From Branchinecta lynchi (taxonomy: Eukaryota > Arthropoda > Branchiopoda > Anostraca > Branchinectidae), in assembly GCA_023053575.1 (NCBI GenBank), contig JAKZAP010000014.1:5952001-6016000 (forward strand): a DNA stretch of 64,000 bases. The letters are read 5' to 3'. Of this stretch, positions 10,860 through 21,708 are shown piece by piece. How positions within the stretch are numbered: position 1 is the first letter of the stretch; every line of letters starts with the position of its first letter. The notes beneath the pieces were generated by a model that saw only the letters and a list, made by a program, of their open reading frames with translations, had not been told where the DNA came from and searched no databases. A program made the position numbers and the translations under genes.

Positions 10860-11038
10860 TATCTTTTTCTGTAATACCAATACTTTCCCCCTGAAATTGG
10901 CGAATTTCTTGTTAGTCGTTGTCGACTCCGTGCAGACTTCTCTCTTTCCAAAGCGGAGATATGACGCAAAATATTTGAAAGCTGTGCGCGCCGTGATTAA
11001 AACGTGGGAGAAGGCAAGTAAAACAAAAGGGGTCTTAA
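10860..11038 (+). other. Open frame, interrupted; no family recognised
   Basis: In the second copy (37331-37711) a 126-codon frame is open, starting MANFLLVVVDSVQTSLFPK. Here the same frame is broken by the family C element after residue 'KTKG', and after the element it carries an in-frame stop. The minus strand of the second copy is also open (150 codons), so coding is uncertain. There are no flanking splice signals that I would trust. Confidence 0.2.
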
Positions 11039-13198
11039 CTAGACCTACGTTGCCTGGGCAACGTGAAGTGTTGCGGCAACCTTTGTCCGGCTTCGCCGAC
11101 TAAAGTGTTGCGAGAGCAACACTTTGGTTTTGTTCCTTCGCTGTCGGTTAAATACTGAAGTTGTCAGCTTATTTAAGCTTTTAAAACTGTATGTTTTAAA
11201 AAGAATGATCAAATGATTAAAAGCTATTCTTCAGCGTTGAAAAAACAACAACAAAAGAATATCGGAAGATGGGACTAAATTTACTTTGCAGTCAGTTGAA
11301 CTTTATCCTTTTCAATCGTAGACATCGTGACCCGTTAAAACTTGGAAAAACTTCAACAAACAGGTATCGCCTATTTTTGGCTTCAGTGTGTACCTTACAG
11401 TAAGGTCCTTACTACTGAAGTTGTCAACCCCTTGAAACTTTCAAACTGGTTTATCTCATGAAGGACTTTCGTAAAAAAAAAAAAGGATGACATATACTTT
11501 GATCAGCTCATCAAGTGCTATCGGTCGCCCTAACAGCAACAAAGAATATCGGAAAAAGGGACTGAATTGACTTTGCAGTCAGTTGAACTTTATCCTTTTC
11601 AATCGTAGACATCGTGACGGATGAAAACTTGGAACAATATCTTATATAATCTAGTTGGTATTATAAAGTTATCCGTAACTTTTCAGGATTATAATACCGC
11701 AGATGACACTATTAGTTATTACGAACTACCTCATTGTTTTACATTATCGTTTGTATCCCTAGGTTACAGCGATAGACCATCGATACAAACTTTCTTACCA
11801 TCAGATTTATAGAAATCCGTGATAGACAGTTCGCCGGATAAAAATAATGGATACATCAGCTAGCAAAAGTTGCAAACCCCTCATCGCTGAAGATGAGTGT
11901 ACCATAACAGCCGATTATTACTTATAAGTCCCTATCGTGTCTTATGATTGGGAACTAAATAGTTCTTACCATTGAATACACCGGAAACAAATACCAGGTA
12001 CACCAACTAGCAAGTACACGAGCTAGCAAAAGTTGCAAACCCCTCATCGCTGAAGATGATTGTAGCATAACAGACGATTATTACTTACAAGTCTCTTGCA
12101 TATCTTACCATTGGGAACCAAATCGTTCTTACCATCGAATACGCCGAAAACAAATACAGGTACACGAAGTAGCAAAAGCTGCAAACCCCTCATCGCCGAA
12201 GATGATTATGAGCTAACAGTCGACTGTTGCTTACAAGTCCCCTGAATGTCTCACAACTGGTATCGCCTATTTCTGGTTTCAGTGTGCACCTTACTACTGA
12301 AGTTGTCAACCTTACTACTGAAGTTGTCAACCCTTTGAAATTTTCAAACTGGTTTATCTCATGAAGGAATTTTTGTACCAAAAAATGAATGACATATACT
12401 TTGATCGACTCATCAGCGGCTATCGATTGCCGTCGAAAAAAAAAATCTACTTATCTTAGTTCAAAAGTTGACTTTTTTTGCCGTAGGCCAACTTTCTAAC
12501 GTCAGCGCTTAGAAAGGAGCACAGGATAAGCTCTAATTGCTTTAGCAATGAGAGAACTTTTAAAGTTTAAGAGGCATGTGTGATACCATTTCTCTACCGC
12601 AAACCCAAGTGCAAAAAACGAATGATAAACTCAGCTGAAATCGCGCACAAAAATGGATAGAAGCAATAGATGGAGCACTTTCGGACCCGTGGGAAAAAGA
12701 GTTTCTGTAGATTTTTTCTATTTATCACTCAAAGAAGATGTGTTGGCTGTGGGGCCGGGTAACTGCCGCATATATTTAACACTTATAGATTTTAGTCCAT
12801 CTTCAATTTGAAACTGGTGCCTGCCTGCTTGCGTGCTAGAACGGAGCTTTCCACTCGAAAGCGGAAACATGGTTTGATGAAACGAAAGGTACGCTACACA
12901 ACTTCAGATAGTCCTCTCTGACATAGGCTATGTAACTCCACTTCACTTCGCACACCGTAGGCTCTGGCTCCAGGACAAGCAAAAACCATCCTTTTTGGCC
13001 CCAGGCAAGAGTTATACGGAGCTTTCCAAAATGTAATGTCATATTCATCAATCCGGCCTAAGGTCCACACTTTCAGTAAAAACCGCACAGGTTAGACCCT
13101 TACCAGTTACCAGGAATAAAATGAAATCAGAGTCATAGGAAAAAAAAACAAAAAAAAACAATCGAGGACAAAAGCAAAGTGTTGCTCTCGCAACACAA
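11039..13198 (-). mobile_element. Helitron-like element, family C, copy 1
   Basis: In minus orientation the element begins TTGTGTTGC with the hairpin GTGTTGCGAGAGCAACAC. It holds tandem ~150-160 bp units (with GCAAACCCCTCATCG near 11873, 12036 and 12180), repeats the 5' hairpin near its end, and finishes with a GTTGCC..GGCAAC hairpin about 8 bases before CTAG. Flanks are A on the left and T on the right, with no target duplication; the second copy of the block has the uninterrupted site. The A|TT...CTAG|T form with a 3' hairpin matches the Helitron rule. No Rep/helicase is encoded, so it is non-autonomous. Confidence 0.82.
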
Positions 13199-14332
13199 TT
13201 AGCCAGGAAATGAATAATATGAAATACAAGGTACATCTGTTGGCCTACCATGTCTGACAAAATGAAACACAAAATATTGAATCTTTATTTTGTCTTGATC
13301 TTCATCGTAATAGAGTTGTCGGCATTTTAGTAAGGTTTGCGCCGCGTGACTGTGGAGGGGTGGCAGGCGCACTTGCCACTTTTTAGTGCATTTAGTGTAC
13401 AGCAAGTGCCCGGTAAGTGCCGGTAACGTTCGCGGGTAACGTTCGGTACCTGGCCGGTGCGGGCACCAGCTGACAAAATCCGGCACCGGTTGCCACGTGT
13501 TAGAACATTAAAAGCAGCTTTTTAGAAGCGTTTGAAAGATGAATTGTCCAGTTTGCGGCTGGCATCGGTGCGGCACCCCCTGGTTTCGGCCGGTGCCGAG
13601 CAGGTGTACAGCAGGTGCCGGGAGTGGATAACGCCTCGATGACTGTAAAATTCGTTGCAGCAGAAAAAGTATAAAAAAAAGTTGCAGGTGCAAAAAGAAA
13701 CAGTGAGGAGACTGGGTATTTCTGAAGCTTATGATTCTGTAAAGCAGCTAGGGACAGTGTAAAATACAGAATGTGTTTGAGGGGAAGTTTACTCCGTATT
13801 CTAAAGGTTCAGTTTATCAGTCATGAAGGGCCTAACTGTCACATCATTTCCAACAGCTTCCAAAACCTTAACACCCACGAGCAAAGTCCTAAAACTGTCA
13901 TCCCTCGCCATAAATAAATCCCCTTCTTAAACGCGAGACCACATGTTGCACTGAAGAAGCAAGTAACCTGAGGTGCACAAAACGCAGCGGCCTTTTAAAC
14001 TCTATGCACACCTGTTCAACTCTGTGGCAGGGGAATTACCATATGACTTTTAAACAAATTATGGCCTCAGTAACTGAATTTGTACTCACTGGTGTTGACG
14101 CTCAGGCTGTGTTCCACCCTACTTACCATACTAACTAATCGCGCCAACCGCATTAGGTACTATTTCGAGAAAGTTGAAACGGTCGGCGTAGTAACTTTTC
14201 ACGAGGTTGGAACGAAAATAGTAACTAGTAAGTTACTATTGTAAGAAAGGTGGAACACTCTCTTAGACAACGTTGTGTCGCATGAGACAGTTTGGGCCCC
14301 CGACCACTTGAAGGAGAGAGGAGGAGGTCAAA
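13199..14332 (+). other. XYLB intron 3 sequence, no gene recognised
   Basis: Collinear with 37476-38122 and 40316-41036 in the second copy. Contains a GCCGGTGC-rich stretch (13400-13620). The site of the family B array in the other copy is empty here (about 13681-13703). No supported gene. Confidence 0.5.
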
Positions 14333-14431
14333 ATGCCCCTCCTCCCAAGGTTCGACGTGCATTTGTTACTATTCGTTACGATTATTTCCGCTAAATGTCA
14401 CCGGATTCCTCCGCGCGAAGACGAATCCGCG
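14333..14431 (+). CDS. Putative first exon encoding a signal peptide
   Basis: ATG followed by 33 codons and a consensus donor GTAAGT at 14432. The peptide MPLLPRFDVHLLLFVTIISA has a basic residue, a hydrophobic core and an Ala-Lys-Cys end, typical of a cleavable secretion signal; it continues KCHRIPPREDESA. The second copy (41037-41129) keeps the frame despite a 6 bp deletion next to the start, and the donor is unchanged. It lies in XYLB intron 3 on the same strand. Either a nested secreted-protein gene starts here, or it is an exon left by an insertion or duplication. I do not recognise the protein and found no convincing second exon. Confidence 0.5.
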
Positions 14432-14649
14432 GTAAGTAAATGAACAATAATTTCGTTGTCAGGACTCCTGCTCTTCGCCCTTTTTTTGTGGTGGCTTATG
14501 AATTAAGAAAAAGTCAGGAAAAGATTAACTGAAAAGGCAGCTTATTTTTACATCTGATATTTGAATATAGCCTACTGAAATATTTTGACCCATCTAAGGG
14601 ATTTTGTATTTTTTCACTCAAGGCTCTAGTAGCCTAATAACATTCAGAA

Positions 14650-15076
14650 TATGGTAGATAGATAAGCTTTTATTTTCACCAAAATTTTCATGGCACTGCC
14701 AAATTTCTTTGGTATAGTCACATTAAAAAGCGACGAAAAAAAACAAAGAAAACAAAACACTAATCAATCCTCCTGATTTTCGTTATACATATTTACAAAA
14801 CTAGGTATAAAACTCTTCGCTAACCGCTGATGGGCACAGCGTACCGGCTGAAGTTTCTCAACAGGCACTGCAACCCTGCGTGGGAGTCGTTTTGTTGTGG
14901 ATTGAGGGGGGAAAAGCGTTTTGTGGATTGGGTGGATCAGAGATTTTCTTCCGAATTCCATGCAGAGTTTCTCTCTTCTTTTTTTCAGAGTTTGCATTTT
15001 AAACTTTGACAGCAGCTCTTCATACGACATTTCTGCCTGCTTCGATACTATTCTTAGAGCTCTTTTCTGAACTCTT
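14650..15076 (-). mobile_element. LINE fragment, 3' end of ORF2, insertion
   Basis: The minus strand reads RVQKRALRIVSKQAEMSYEE then LLSKFKMQTLKKRREKLC and EFGRKSL, the usual C-terminal end of Jockey/CR1-type LINE proteins. The second copy of the block passes directly from ATTCAGAATATG to CGCTGCTTGC (44364-44380) without it, so it is a short, 5'-truncated insertion. No clear target duplication. Confidence 0.68.
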
Positions 15077-15474
15077 TATGCGCTGCTTGCACGACAACCA
15101 AATATCCATCCAGACGCGGAGAATTTGAATTTAAAAAAGCCTGCATTTTCACGTTAAAGACGCTCTTGGAAAAGTCATGGCTGAAGAAAGTAGGAAGATG
15201 ATGTTAAAGGACCTCTCGCACCTATAATTCCAATGCAACTTATAACGTCATTCACTAGTTCTCAAACCCGGAGATCCAAATTTCTTATGTTACATTTGGA
15301 ATCCGCTAACGACACCTAACTAATATTTCCACTTGCCGCGATTTACTAGTATCATCCTGACGAGCGTTCACCTATCTTGCTACTGATGCGTAAAACCGGT
15401 TTTCTGAATTTTGCCGAGATCTTGCTAGCCGGTGTGCCGGTGAAAAGGTTTAAAACATGCAAGACGGATAGTTT

Positions 15475-16835
15475 GTGGGATCCCAAAACGTAAGTGGAGG
15501 GATACCTATGACATCGCAAAAGTTGTCCGTCTGTCCGTCCGTCCTTCCGTCTGTCCGTCCGTCCTTCCGTCTGTCCGTCCGTCCTTCCGTCTGTCCGTCC
15601 GTCCTTCCGTCTGTCCGTCCGTCCTTCCGTCTGTCCGTCCGTCCTTCCGTCTGTCCACCCGTCCTTCCGTCTGTCCGCCCGTCCTTCCGTCTGTCCGCCC
15701 TTCCTTCCGTCTGTCTGTCCGTCCGTCTGTCCGTCCGTCCGTCTGTCCGTCCGTCCGTCTGTCCGTCCGTCCGTCCCTCTGTCCGCCCGTCCGTCCTTCC
15801 CTCTGTCCGTCCTTCCCTCTGTCCGTCCGTCCCTCTGTCCGTCCGTCCGTCTGTCCGTCCGTCCGTCTGTCCGTCCGTCTGTCCGTCCGTCTGTCCGTCC
15901 GTCTGTCCGTCCGTCCGTCTGTTAGCACGATAACACTCGAAGGTTTTGAGATATTTTGATCAAACTTGGCATGAGGACTCTTTAGGTCAAAGTACAGGTC
16001 AAGTTCGAATATCGGCTATGTAGCTGTATATTTAGGGGTGGGAGAGGGGTTTGAAATTAAGGGGAATAAAACATATTTTTTAAAAGCTAATGAAATAGTT
16101 GAATTAGGGGTAAGGAGACATGCTGAATACGAATAGGAAATTTAGTTTCTCGCCGGACAAATAGTTCACCCGGAATCCATCGAAAACCGGAAAATTTGTG
16201 AAAAGTAAAAGTTTAATATGAAGCTGATTAGAGGTTCGATTTAGGGGCAAAGAGACGTGCTGAGTCCTAATATGAAAATTATATTCTTGCCGGACAATTA
16301 GTTCGGCCGAAATCCGGCCGAAACCGGAGACTTTGTTTAAAGTAAAAGTTTTCTTTAAATTTGATAAGATGTTCGGTTTGCGGGTAAGAAGACATGCTGA
16401 ATCCGTATATGACAAAAATTTTCTCACCGGACGTGTAGATCGCTCGGAATCCGGCTGAAACCGGAAAATTTGTTAAAAGTAAAATTTTAATCTGAAGTTG
16501 ATTTGAGGTTGGATGTAGGGGTAAGGAGACTGAAATTCGTTTTTGAGCTTTATTTTTTTGTCGGACAAGTAGTTCCGCAATTCCACCGATACCGGAAAAA
16601 TTGGCAGAAGTAAGGCAGGAAGTTTCGATCTACTTCGTCAAAATAGATTTGACTTAAAGGGGTAAACACACAGGCTGAATCAATACCTGAACTTGGTTTT
16701 AATTTTAATCTGTTTCTAAGTTTTTATAGTAAAAGTGTTCAAGTAGTCTGGCGAAGACTGGATCTGGCGAAGACGAGACCCAATTGTCTGGATCAAATTT
16801 GAAATTTTGGGATCCCATCGAAACCTTTCGTCTTG
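15475..16835 (+). mobile_element. Family A element with empty site in other copy
   Basis: 5' end GTGGGATCCCAAAACG, then ATCGCAAAAGTTGTCCGTC, an expanded GTCY minisatellite (15522-15922), the ATAACACTCGAAGG...CAAACTTGG core, about five ~135 bp sub-repeats, and 3' end GGGATCCCATCGAAACC...GTCTTG before TTT. The second copy of the block lacks it: a single T run (about 44779-44784) occupies the site. Insertion therefore went between T residues with no target duplication beyond those Ts, as expected of Helentron-type rolling-circle elements. Confidence 0.8.
15522..15922 (+). repeat. GTCC/GTCTGTCC minisatellite
   Basis: About 400 bp of GTCY tetramers. The left half is organised in ~20 bp units (CCGTCTGTCCGTCCGTCCTT). 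It is an expansion of the short GTCY tract normally found in this position of family A. Both strands are open (PSVCPSV or TDRRTDG repeats); these are not genes. Confidence 0.95.
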
Positions 16836-17452
16836 TTTAAAAGCTGAGTCTAGCTTTACAGTATTCATATAGCTTTGAACATTATTCTGTATATAGCTTT
16901 GATTCAATTCAGTTCAATTTCCTTTATTTAACAGTTTTTGAAAACCAGAAAAAAATAAAATAAGACACTCAAAACAAACAGTATACTAAACCAAAACAAT
17001 CAATTCGAACGGGCTCCAGGTGGATACGCATCAAAGCGTATGAATATTTCAAGCGTAGAGAAACAGGCGCATAGAGGTACCACAAATCCAAAAGAATAAG
17101 TTAATTGGATGAAATCATTTATGTGTTGATAGCTGGCAAACACATTTTTATCGGGTTTTCAGGCCTATTAAGTGAATAGGTAATGTGTAACTAGACTGTC
17201 GGATCTCAGTCCTATTCGGTTAACCTTTAACACTGAAGAACCCTTGCGTCTGACTCGGAGGCTAGAGGGAGGATTCCTGTTTGACATTGGCGGATCCCGC
17301 TGTTTGCCCCGCGTCGTTTCAGCGACTTTTTCCACATCACCCAGCCAATGATATTCGCGATCCAGAGACACTTATTTTGATGTGGGAACCGCTCACTCCT
17401 TCAATCAGTACTGTCTCATTATTGACGCATATAAACAAACATTTTTTTAAAG

Positions 17453-17632
17453 CAACACGGAAGCGTCTACTGGAGACTGGGAGCTGAGAAAACACTTCTA
17501 AAATTAGACGCTAATCAGACTTTGGAAGCGCAGATGAAGGATTGCTTTTCGGTCTCCGACTCACCTGTCTGGATGGATGCATCGACTTCAGAGGAATGCC
17601 GAAAGATCGAAGAGTTCGTTGGAGGACCGGAG
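17453..17632 (+). CDS. XYLB: Xylulokinase, exon 4
   Basis: 180 bp (60 codons, phase 0 at both ends) between acceptor TTTTTTTAAAG and donor GTAAGA. Starts QHGSVYWRLG, completing the QQHGS motif of xylulokinases; the sequence SDSPVWMDASTSEECR corresponds to SDCPVWMDSSTTAQCR of human XYLB, a hallmark around the xylulose-binding Asp. Ends EEFVGGPE, just before the ALS-LTGSRAYERFTG segment expected in exon 5, which is not found in the window. The amino-acid sequence is identical in the second copy (45494-45673). Confidence 0.94.
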
Positions 17633-17783
17633 GTAAGAGGCGGGGCTTGGGGTCGTAAACACTTACATATCCCGCGTAATTAACCCCGGTTACACTTCAG
17701 GAGTAGAACTTGCGTAATGCGTTTAGCCAAAAGAAATAGAAGATAAATATTCCTTCAGCCCAAACTGACTGCGAAACATATTT

Positions 17784-17940
17784 GTTGGTGCAAAACGGAT
17801 ACGTCAACTGAATTTTATTGGAACACCACAAGTTCATTTTTCCAACTTGAGCGGTTTTGAGCCTGAAGGGCCCTTGCCAAGAAGGGCCGAAACATAGCTC
17901 CAATAAAATTCAGCCGATGTACCCGTTTTGCACCATCAAC
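17784..17940. repeat. Inverted repeat related to family D
   Basis: Two arms of about 40 bp (containing GCAAAACGG-TAC and CTGAATTTTATTGGA) face each other around a ~75 bp loop. The loop contains GCCCTTGCCAAGAAGGGC followed by CGAAACAT, the family D stem-loop. Preserved in the second copy (45827-45982). Function unknown. Confidence 0.75.
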
Positions 17941-18036
17941 TAAGAAACAGAAGAAGACAAAATTTAATTTTATCGTGTTGCGGGAGCATTTCATCTTGTT
18001 ACTGGAAGATGGTAATGATCCACCTTATGCGGTTTT

Positions 18037-18300
18037 TATGGCACTTGCGTTTCGGCCAAGTGCCATATACCGGTCTCAATTCCGTCGGTCTGTCTGTCGG
18101 TCGGTGCCAGGTTTGCGAGTTAGGGTATTTCCAGATGTGATAAGACTTAGCAGGCATATCAGAGATCCGACCAGATTAACTTGGAAATAGTCACTTGCCC
18201 CATCTGACCATCTGTTTGGGAATCCGGAATTTAATTGCATGCATAACTTTTGAACGGGTGGTCAGCTCATTATGATCATAATGGAGGGAGAACTGATTGG
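18037..18300 (+). mobile_element. Family B 5' fragment
   Basis: Hairpin TATGGCACTTGcgtttcgg with CAAGTGCCATA, then CCGTCGGTCTGTCTGTCGGTC and one internal block (ATAACTTTTGAACGGGTGGTC); it then stops. Same truncated copy at 46078-46390 in the second block. Confidence 0.7.
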
Positions 18301-18509
18301 GAATCACCCTGTTTTGAATTAGTCTCTAATAGAGGCTGGACGCGTAGGTAACGTTGGGGTGGGGGGAGGAGGCTTTAACCCTTTAGTGCTGTCTCGTGTG
18401 GATGTCCCCAGTTTTAAAGACGGGCTAAAAAATATACTGCTTGTTGCTTTTGATTACACTGTATACGCCTAAACCCAACTGTACTCAAAATTTACTGATA
18501 CATGTAAAA

Positions 18510-18697
18510 CAAGGCCGTATCCAGGGGGGTGGGGGGCTAGGTGGTTGAAACTCTCCCGAAACATACAAAATTAATCATTTCTATAGGCTTTTCCCTCTGA
18601 TCTATGTGTTTTCTTGTACTTTTTTGTCCGACCAGCAGGCCTCCCCCCCCCCCCCAAAGGCACCCCCCCCCCCCCCGAAATAAATTCCTGGATATAA
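18510..18697. mobile_element. hAT MITE, right end deleted
   Basis: Starts CAAGGCCGTATCCAGG after CATGTAAAA. Contains G and C tracts and ends at CCTGGATAT, where the last bases and the second target duplication are missing. The intact homologue is at 46580-46761. Confidence 0.75.
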
Positions 18698-18809
18698 AGT
18701 TTCGACTTGTTATCAGCTCTTACTTTTTGCTTAGTCAGCTGGAGAACCGAGCCAGAATTGCTCAGTCCCAAGAGCTTTAGAAAAGATATAGAAACACGCA
18801 TTTCCAATT

Positions 18810-19120
18810 AAAGTCTTGCGCGCTAATCGTCTCAGTGAAAGCTTTGTATTTTTCTTAGCTCTCAATGGACTCCTGTTGTGGAATGTTTTCACATGTGGTG
18901 TGCAGTGTGCTCAGATAATTTTCAAATAGTCATGAGAGGGTGGTCGAAATCGGTTTAGTTGGTTGGAAGTTTTGAAATCTACAAATGCTGTTAAATAACA
19001 AAGAATGAATACAGTGCTGATAAAGGCTTTCACGCCTATTGCTTAAAAAAACAAAAAAAACATTTAGAGCCAAATTTTGGTACCAGAAATCTAACTAAAA
19101 CAAAAATCTGCGGAATTTTG
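18810..19120 (+). other. XYLB intron sequence, nothing recognised
   Basis: Collinear with 46890-47190. No coding or repeat end seen. Confidence 0.4.
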
Positions 19121-19129
19121 AGACTAAAA

Positions 19130-19814
19130 ACATGTCATCCTGATGAATGCTATCTGCAGATTTGTTTTTAATTCATCGACCGTCTCTGCACCAACTGCAT
19201 CGTCTGGTAGGGAGTTCCACCGGGACGGCCACTCTGTTCCCAATCAGATACATTGTTGACGTAAAATCAACTAGTCGGCTTACCGCCGTTTCAGTATTTT
19301 TACTGAATAAACTATACTGAATTGAACTGAAATGCTCATCGACCGACATCGTTGTCGAAGCTCGAATGAACATTTGAAACAGTGGCCCCCTTAGCTGCCT
19401 ATTTTCGTTGAACACGACCAAGTTCTCAGTCGGAAGGTTGTCATGGCACGGCCCAACTTGTACATATCAATCAGATCCCCCCGGTGAAATCTGTAGGCCA
19501 ATGTAGGAATTCGAAGTCGACGCAGTCTCTCTTCATGCGGAAGATTCTTAGAGGTGCTCCGGAATGTTAAGGATTCCCTCAAAACGGTAGTTTGTGCAGC
19601 CACTTTGTGCTTTAACGTTGAAGCACAGTTTCTGCGTCAACCCAACTGCTTTCTGTATTTCGCAGTACCTACAACCTTTTCCTTCCACGAAAACATGAAC
19701 ACTGACACAACTGCAAATAAGTTCACTTTCTTCTGGTTGGGACTTACGCATGTCTAACCGCTTGGCAGTCGACCACTCCGGGATTCTTGAATTCCTTCTC
19801 CTGCATACAATCAT
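19130..19814 (-). pseudogene. LINE C-terminal fragment, decayed
   Basis: The minus strand shows ERLRRLRIPTLAYRFHRGDL then IDMYKLGR, and after frameshifts WNSLPDDAVGAETVDELKTN, the usual end of CR1/Jockey-type LINE proteins. Frameshifts and stops break it. A more degraded version is at 47190-47560 in the second copy. Confidence 0.65.
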
Positions 19815-20128
19815 TTGTGACTTATTAGCAATGTGATAACCTCAAAATTTACTAACAACCTCTTTTGACAGTGCAAAATCGATATGTTATCTGAATTTTG
19901 TTAGAGCTATATTTCGGCACTTCTGGGCAAGGGTCATCTTCAGGCTCAAGCTTGAAAATGAAGTTGTTCATTTTCTGCCTCTTGATTTAACATTTCACCC
20001 AGAAATATCGCAGCTATATCGCAGTAAAGCCCCTGAGAAGAAATTTCCCAAGTCAAAGCCGATTGGTTGTCTATCATTGTTACGTCGCATGTGAAGTGCT
20101 GCAGAGCGCGTCAGCGCGCCTCCTGCAC
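19815..20128 (+). repeat. Family D-like stem-loop region
   Basis: Positions 19868-19960 carry a relative of family D: on the minus strand CTGAAGA, a stem with CCCTTG, then GAAATAT, and further on ATATC. The rest has no recognised content. Also present at 47876-48010. Confidence 0.5.
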
Positions 20129-21107
20129 TTTTTGGGATCCCAAAACATAAGCGGAGGGATACCCATGACTTCGTAAAAGTGATTAGTCTGTCCATCTATC
20201 CGTCCGTCAGTCTGTCCGTCCGTCAGTCTGTCCGTGCGTCTGTCAGCGCGATAACTCTCGAAGGAAACGAGATATTTTGATGAAGCTTGGCATTAGGGTT
20301 CTTCGGGTCAAGGGACAGGTCCAGTAGCCGTCTGTAGCCCTACATTTATGGCTGGGGGTTCAATTTAAGGGGGGAACAAAATATGTTTTAACAGCTAATG
20401 AGATGGACGATTTGCGGGTAAGAAGGCATGCTGAATACGTATATGACAATCATTTTCTACCCGGACATACAGTTCGCCCGGGATCCGGCTGCAAACGGAA
20501 AATTTGTCATAAGTAAAAGTTTTATCTGAAGTTGATAAGAGGATAGATATAGTGGTAAAGAGGCATGATGAATCCGTATATGAAAATTATTTTCTCGCCG
20601 GACAAATAGTTCGCCCGGAATCCGGCAAAAACCTGAAAATTTGTTAAAAGTTAAATTTTTATCTGAAGTTGATAAGAGCAGTGGTTCCCAACCGGTGGTA
20701 CGCGTACCCCAAGGGGTATGCGAGACTCTTGCAAGGGGTACGCGAAGGAACCAAATTAATTTAGTCTGTAGCTTCAAAATCTCGCCTCACTCGTTTTCGA
20801 TTGCCGAAAGCCTAATATGAACAGCAGAGGCATCACCAGCCAAATGTATCTTAAGGTGCAAGGTATTTTTACTGGCCGACGGGTCCTTTTACCGACTGTT
20901 TTTTTTGTTTTGTTTTAAGTAACTGGTTTTAAAAAGAATCGCTGCGCCTCGCGCCGACTCTTTTCTTTTTAATCGTCTGGCCGACCTTTTCAATCCATGC
21001 GTGACGCCTCTGATTACCAGCCCTAGTGGAAGTCAGTGTGTTGATTCAAAAACAGCTAGCCTACTGCCGTAAAATCTGTTCCTGTGTCAAATAATATTGT
21101 TTCAAGA

Positions 21108-21210
21108 AGAATTGAAGACTTTGCAAGTGATAGTGTCATTCAGGTTGCAAGTTATGCTAACGAAAAAGTTTGCGATGCAGCTTGATGAAACCACGGAGAA
21201 CATCAAAACC
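21108..21210 (+). pseudogene. hAT transposase remnant (ZBED5/SCAND3-like)
   Basis: Reads RIEDFASDSVIQVASYANE and, after a one-base frameshift, KFAMQLDETTENIKT. The second block resembles the FALQLDESTDV segment of ZBED5/SCAND3-type hAT transposases, which supports the hAT call for the surrounding element. Only about 35 residues remain. The second copy (53570-53670) has a further stop and a short deletion after QLDE. Confidence 0.7.
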
Positions 21211-21708
21211 AAACACAGAAACAGGCTACTGTAAAAAACATGCCGCTAATGACGTCGAGCCGAGATCCGACAAAATTGTTGCTACAAAGCAGCCTCTAGT
21301 GATTGCCTCGTTGATTTTGTATTTATTTTTACACATGTATGCTTTATTATTTATGACAATAGCTATCGTCTTTTTCACGTTCTGAAAAAGGGGGTACTCA
21401 ATCTTTTTGAACCTTGATTATTTTTTTTTATTTTTTTTTTTATTTATGACCCACTTTTTGCGTAACAGCGGAGTATGAATAAAGCACAAAAGTAAAATAT
21501 ACATACATATTATATATATACATATATATACATATTAAAAAACTTAAACAAAACAATGTAAATAAACACGACACATTCTTTTCATATAAATAAAAAACAC
21601 ACTAAATAGACTTAAAATTTGTACACAGTGACAAGCACATTAATCGGGTTCAGGAATGAAAAACTGGCTAATAATTTCGTGGGCTGAGAGGGTAGGATGT
21701 GCCTTACC

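Noticed and set aside
15475..15933. Long open frames on both strands over the GTCC minisatellite
   Set aside because: A tetranucleotide repeat without stop codons is open in several frames; the PSVCPSV and TDRRTDG strings are translation by-products.
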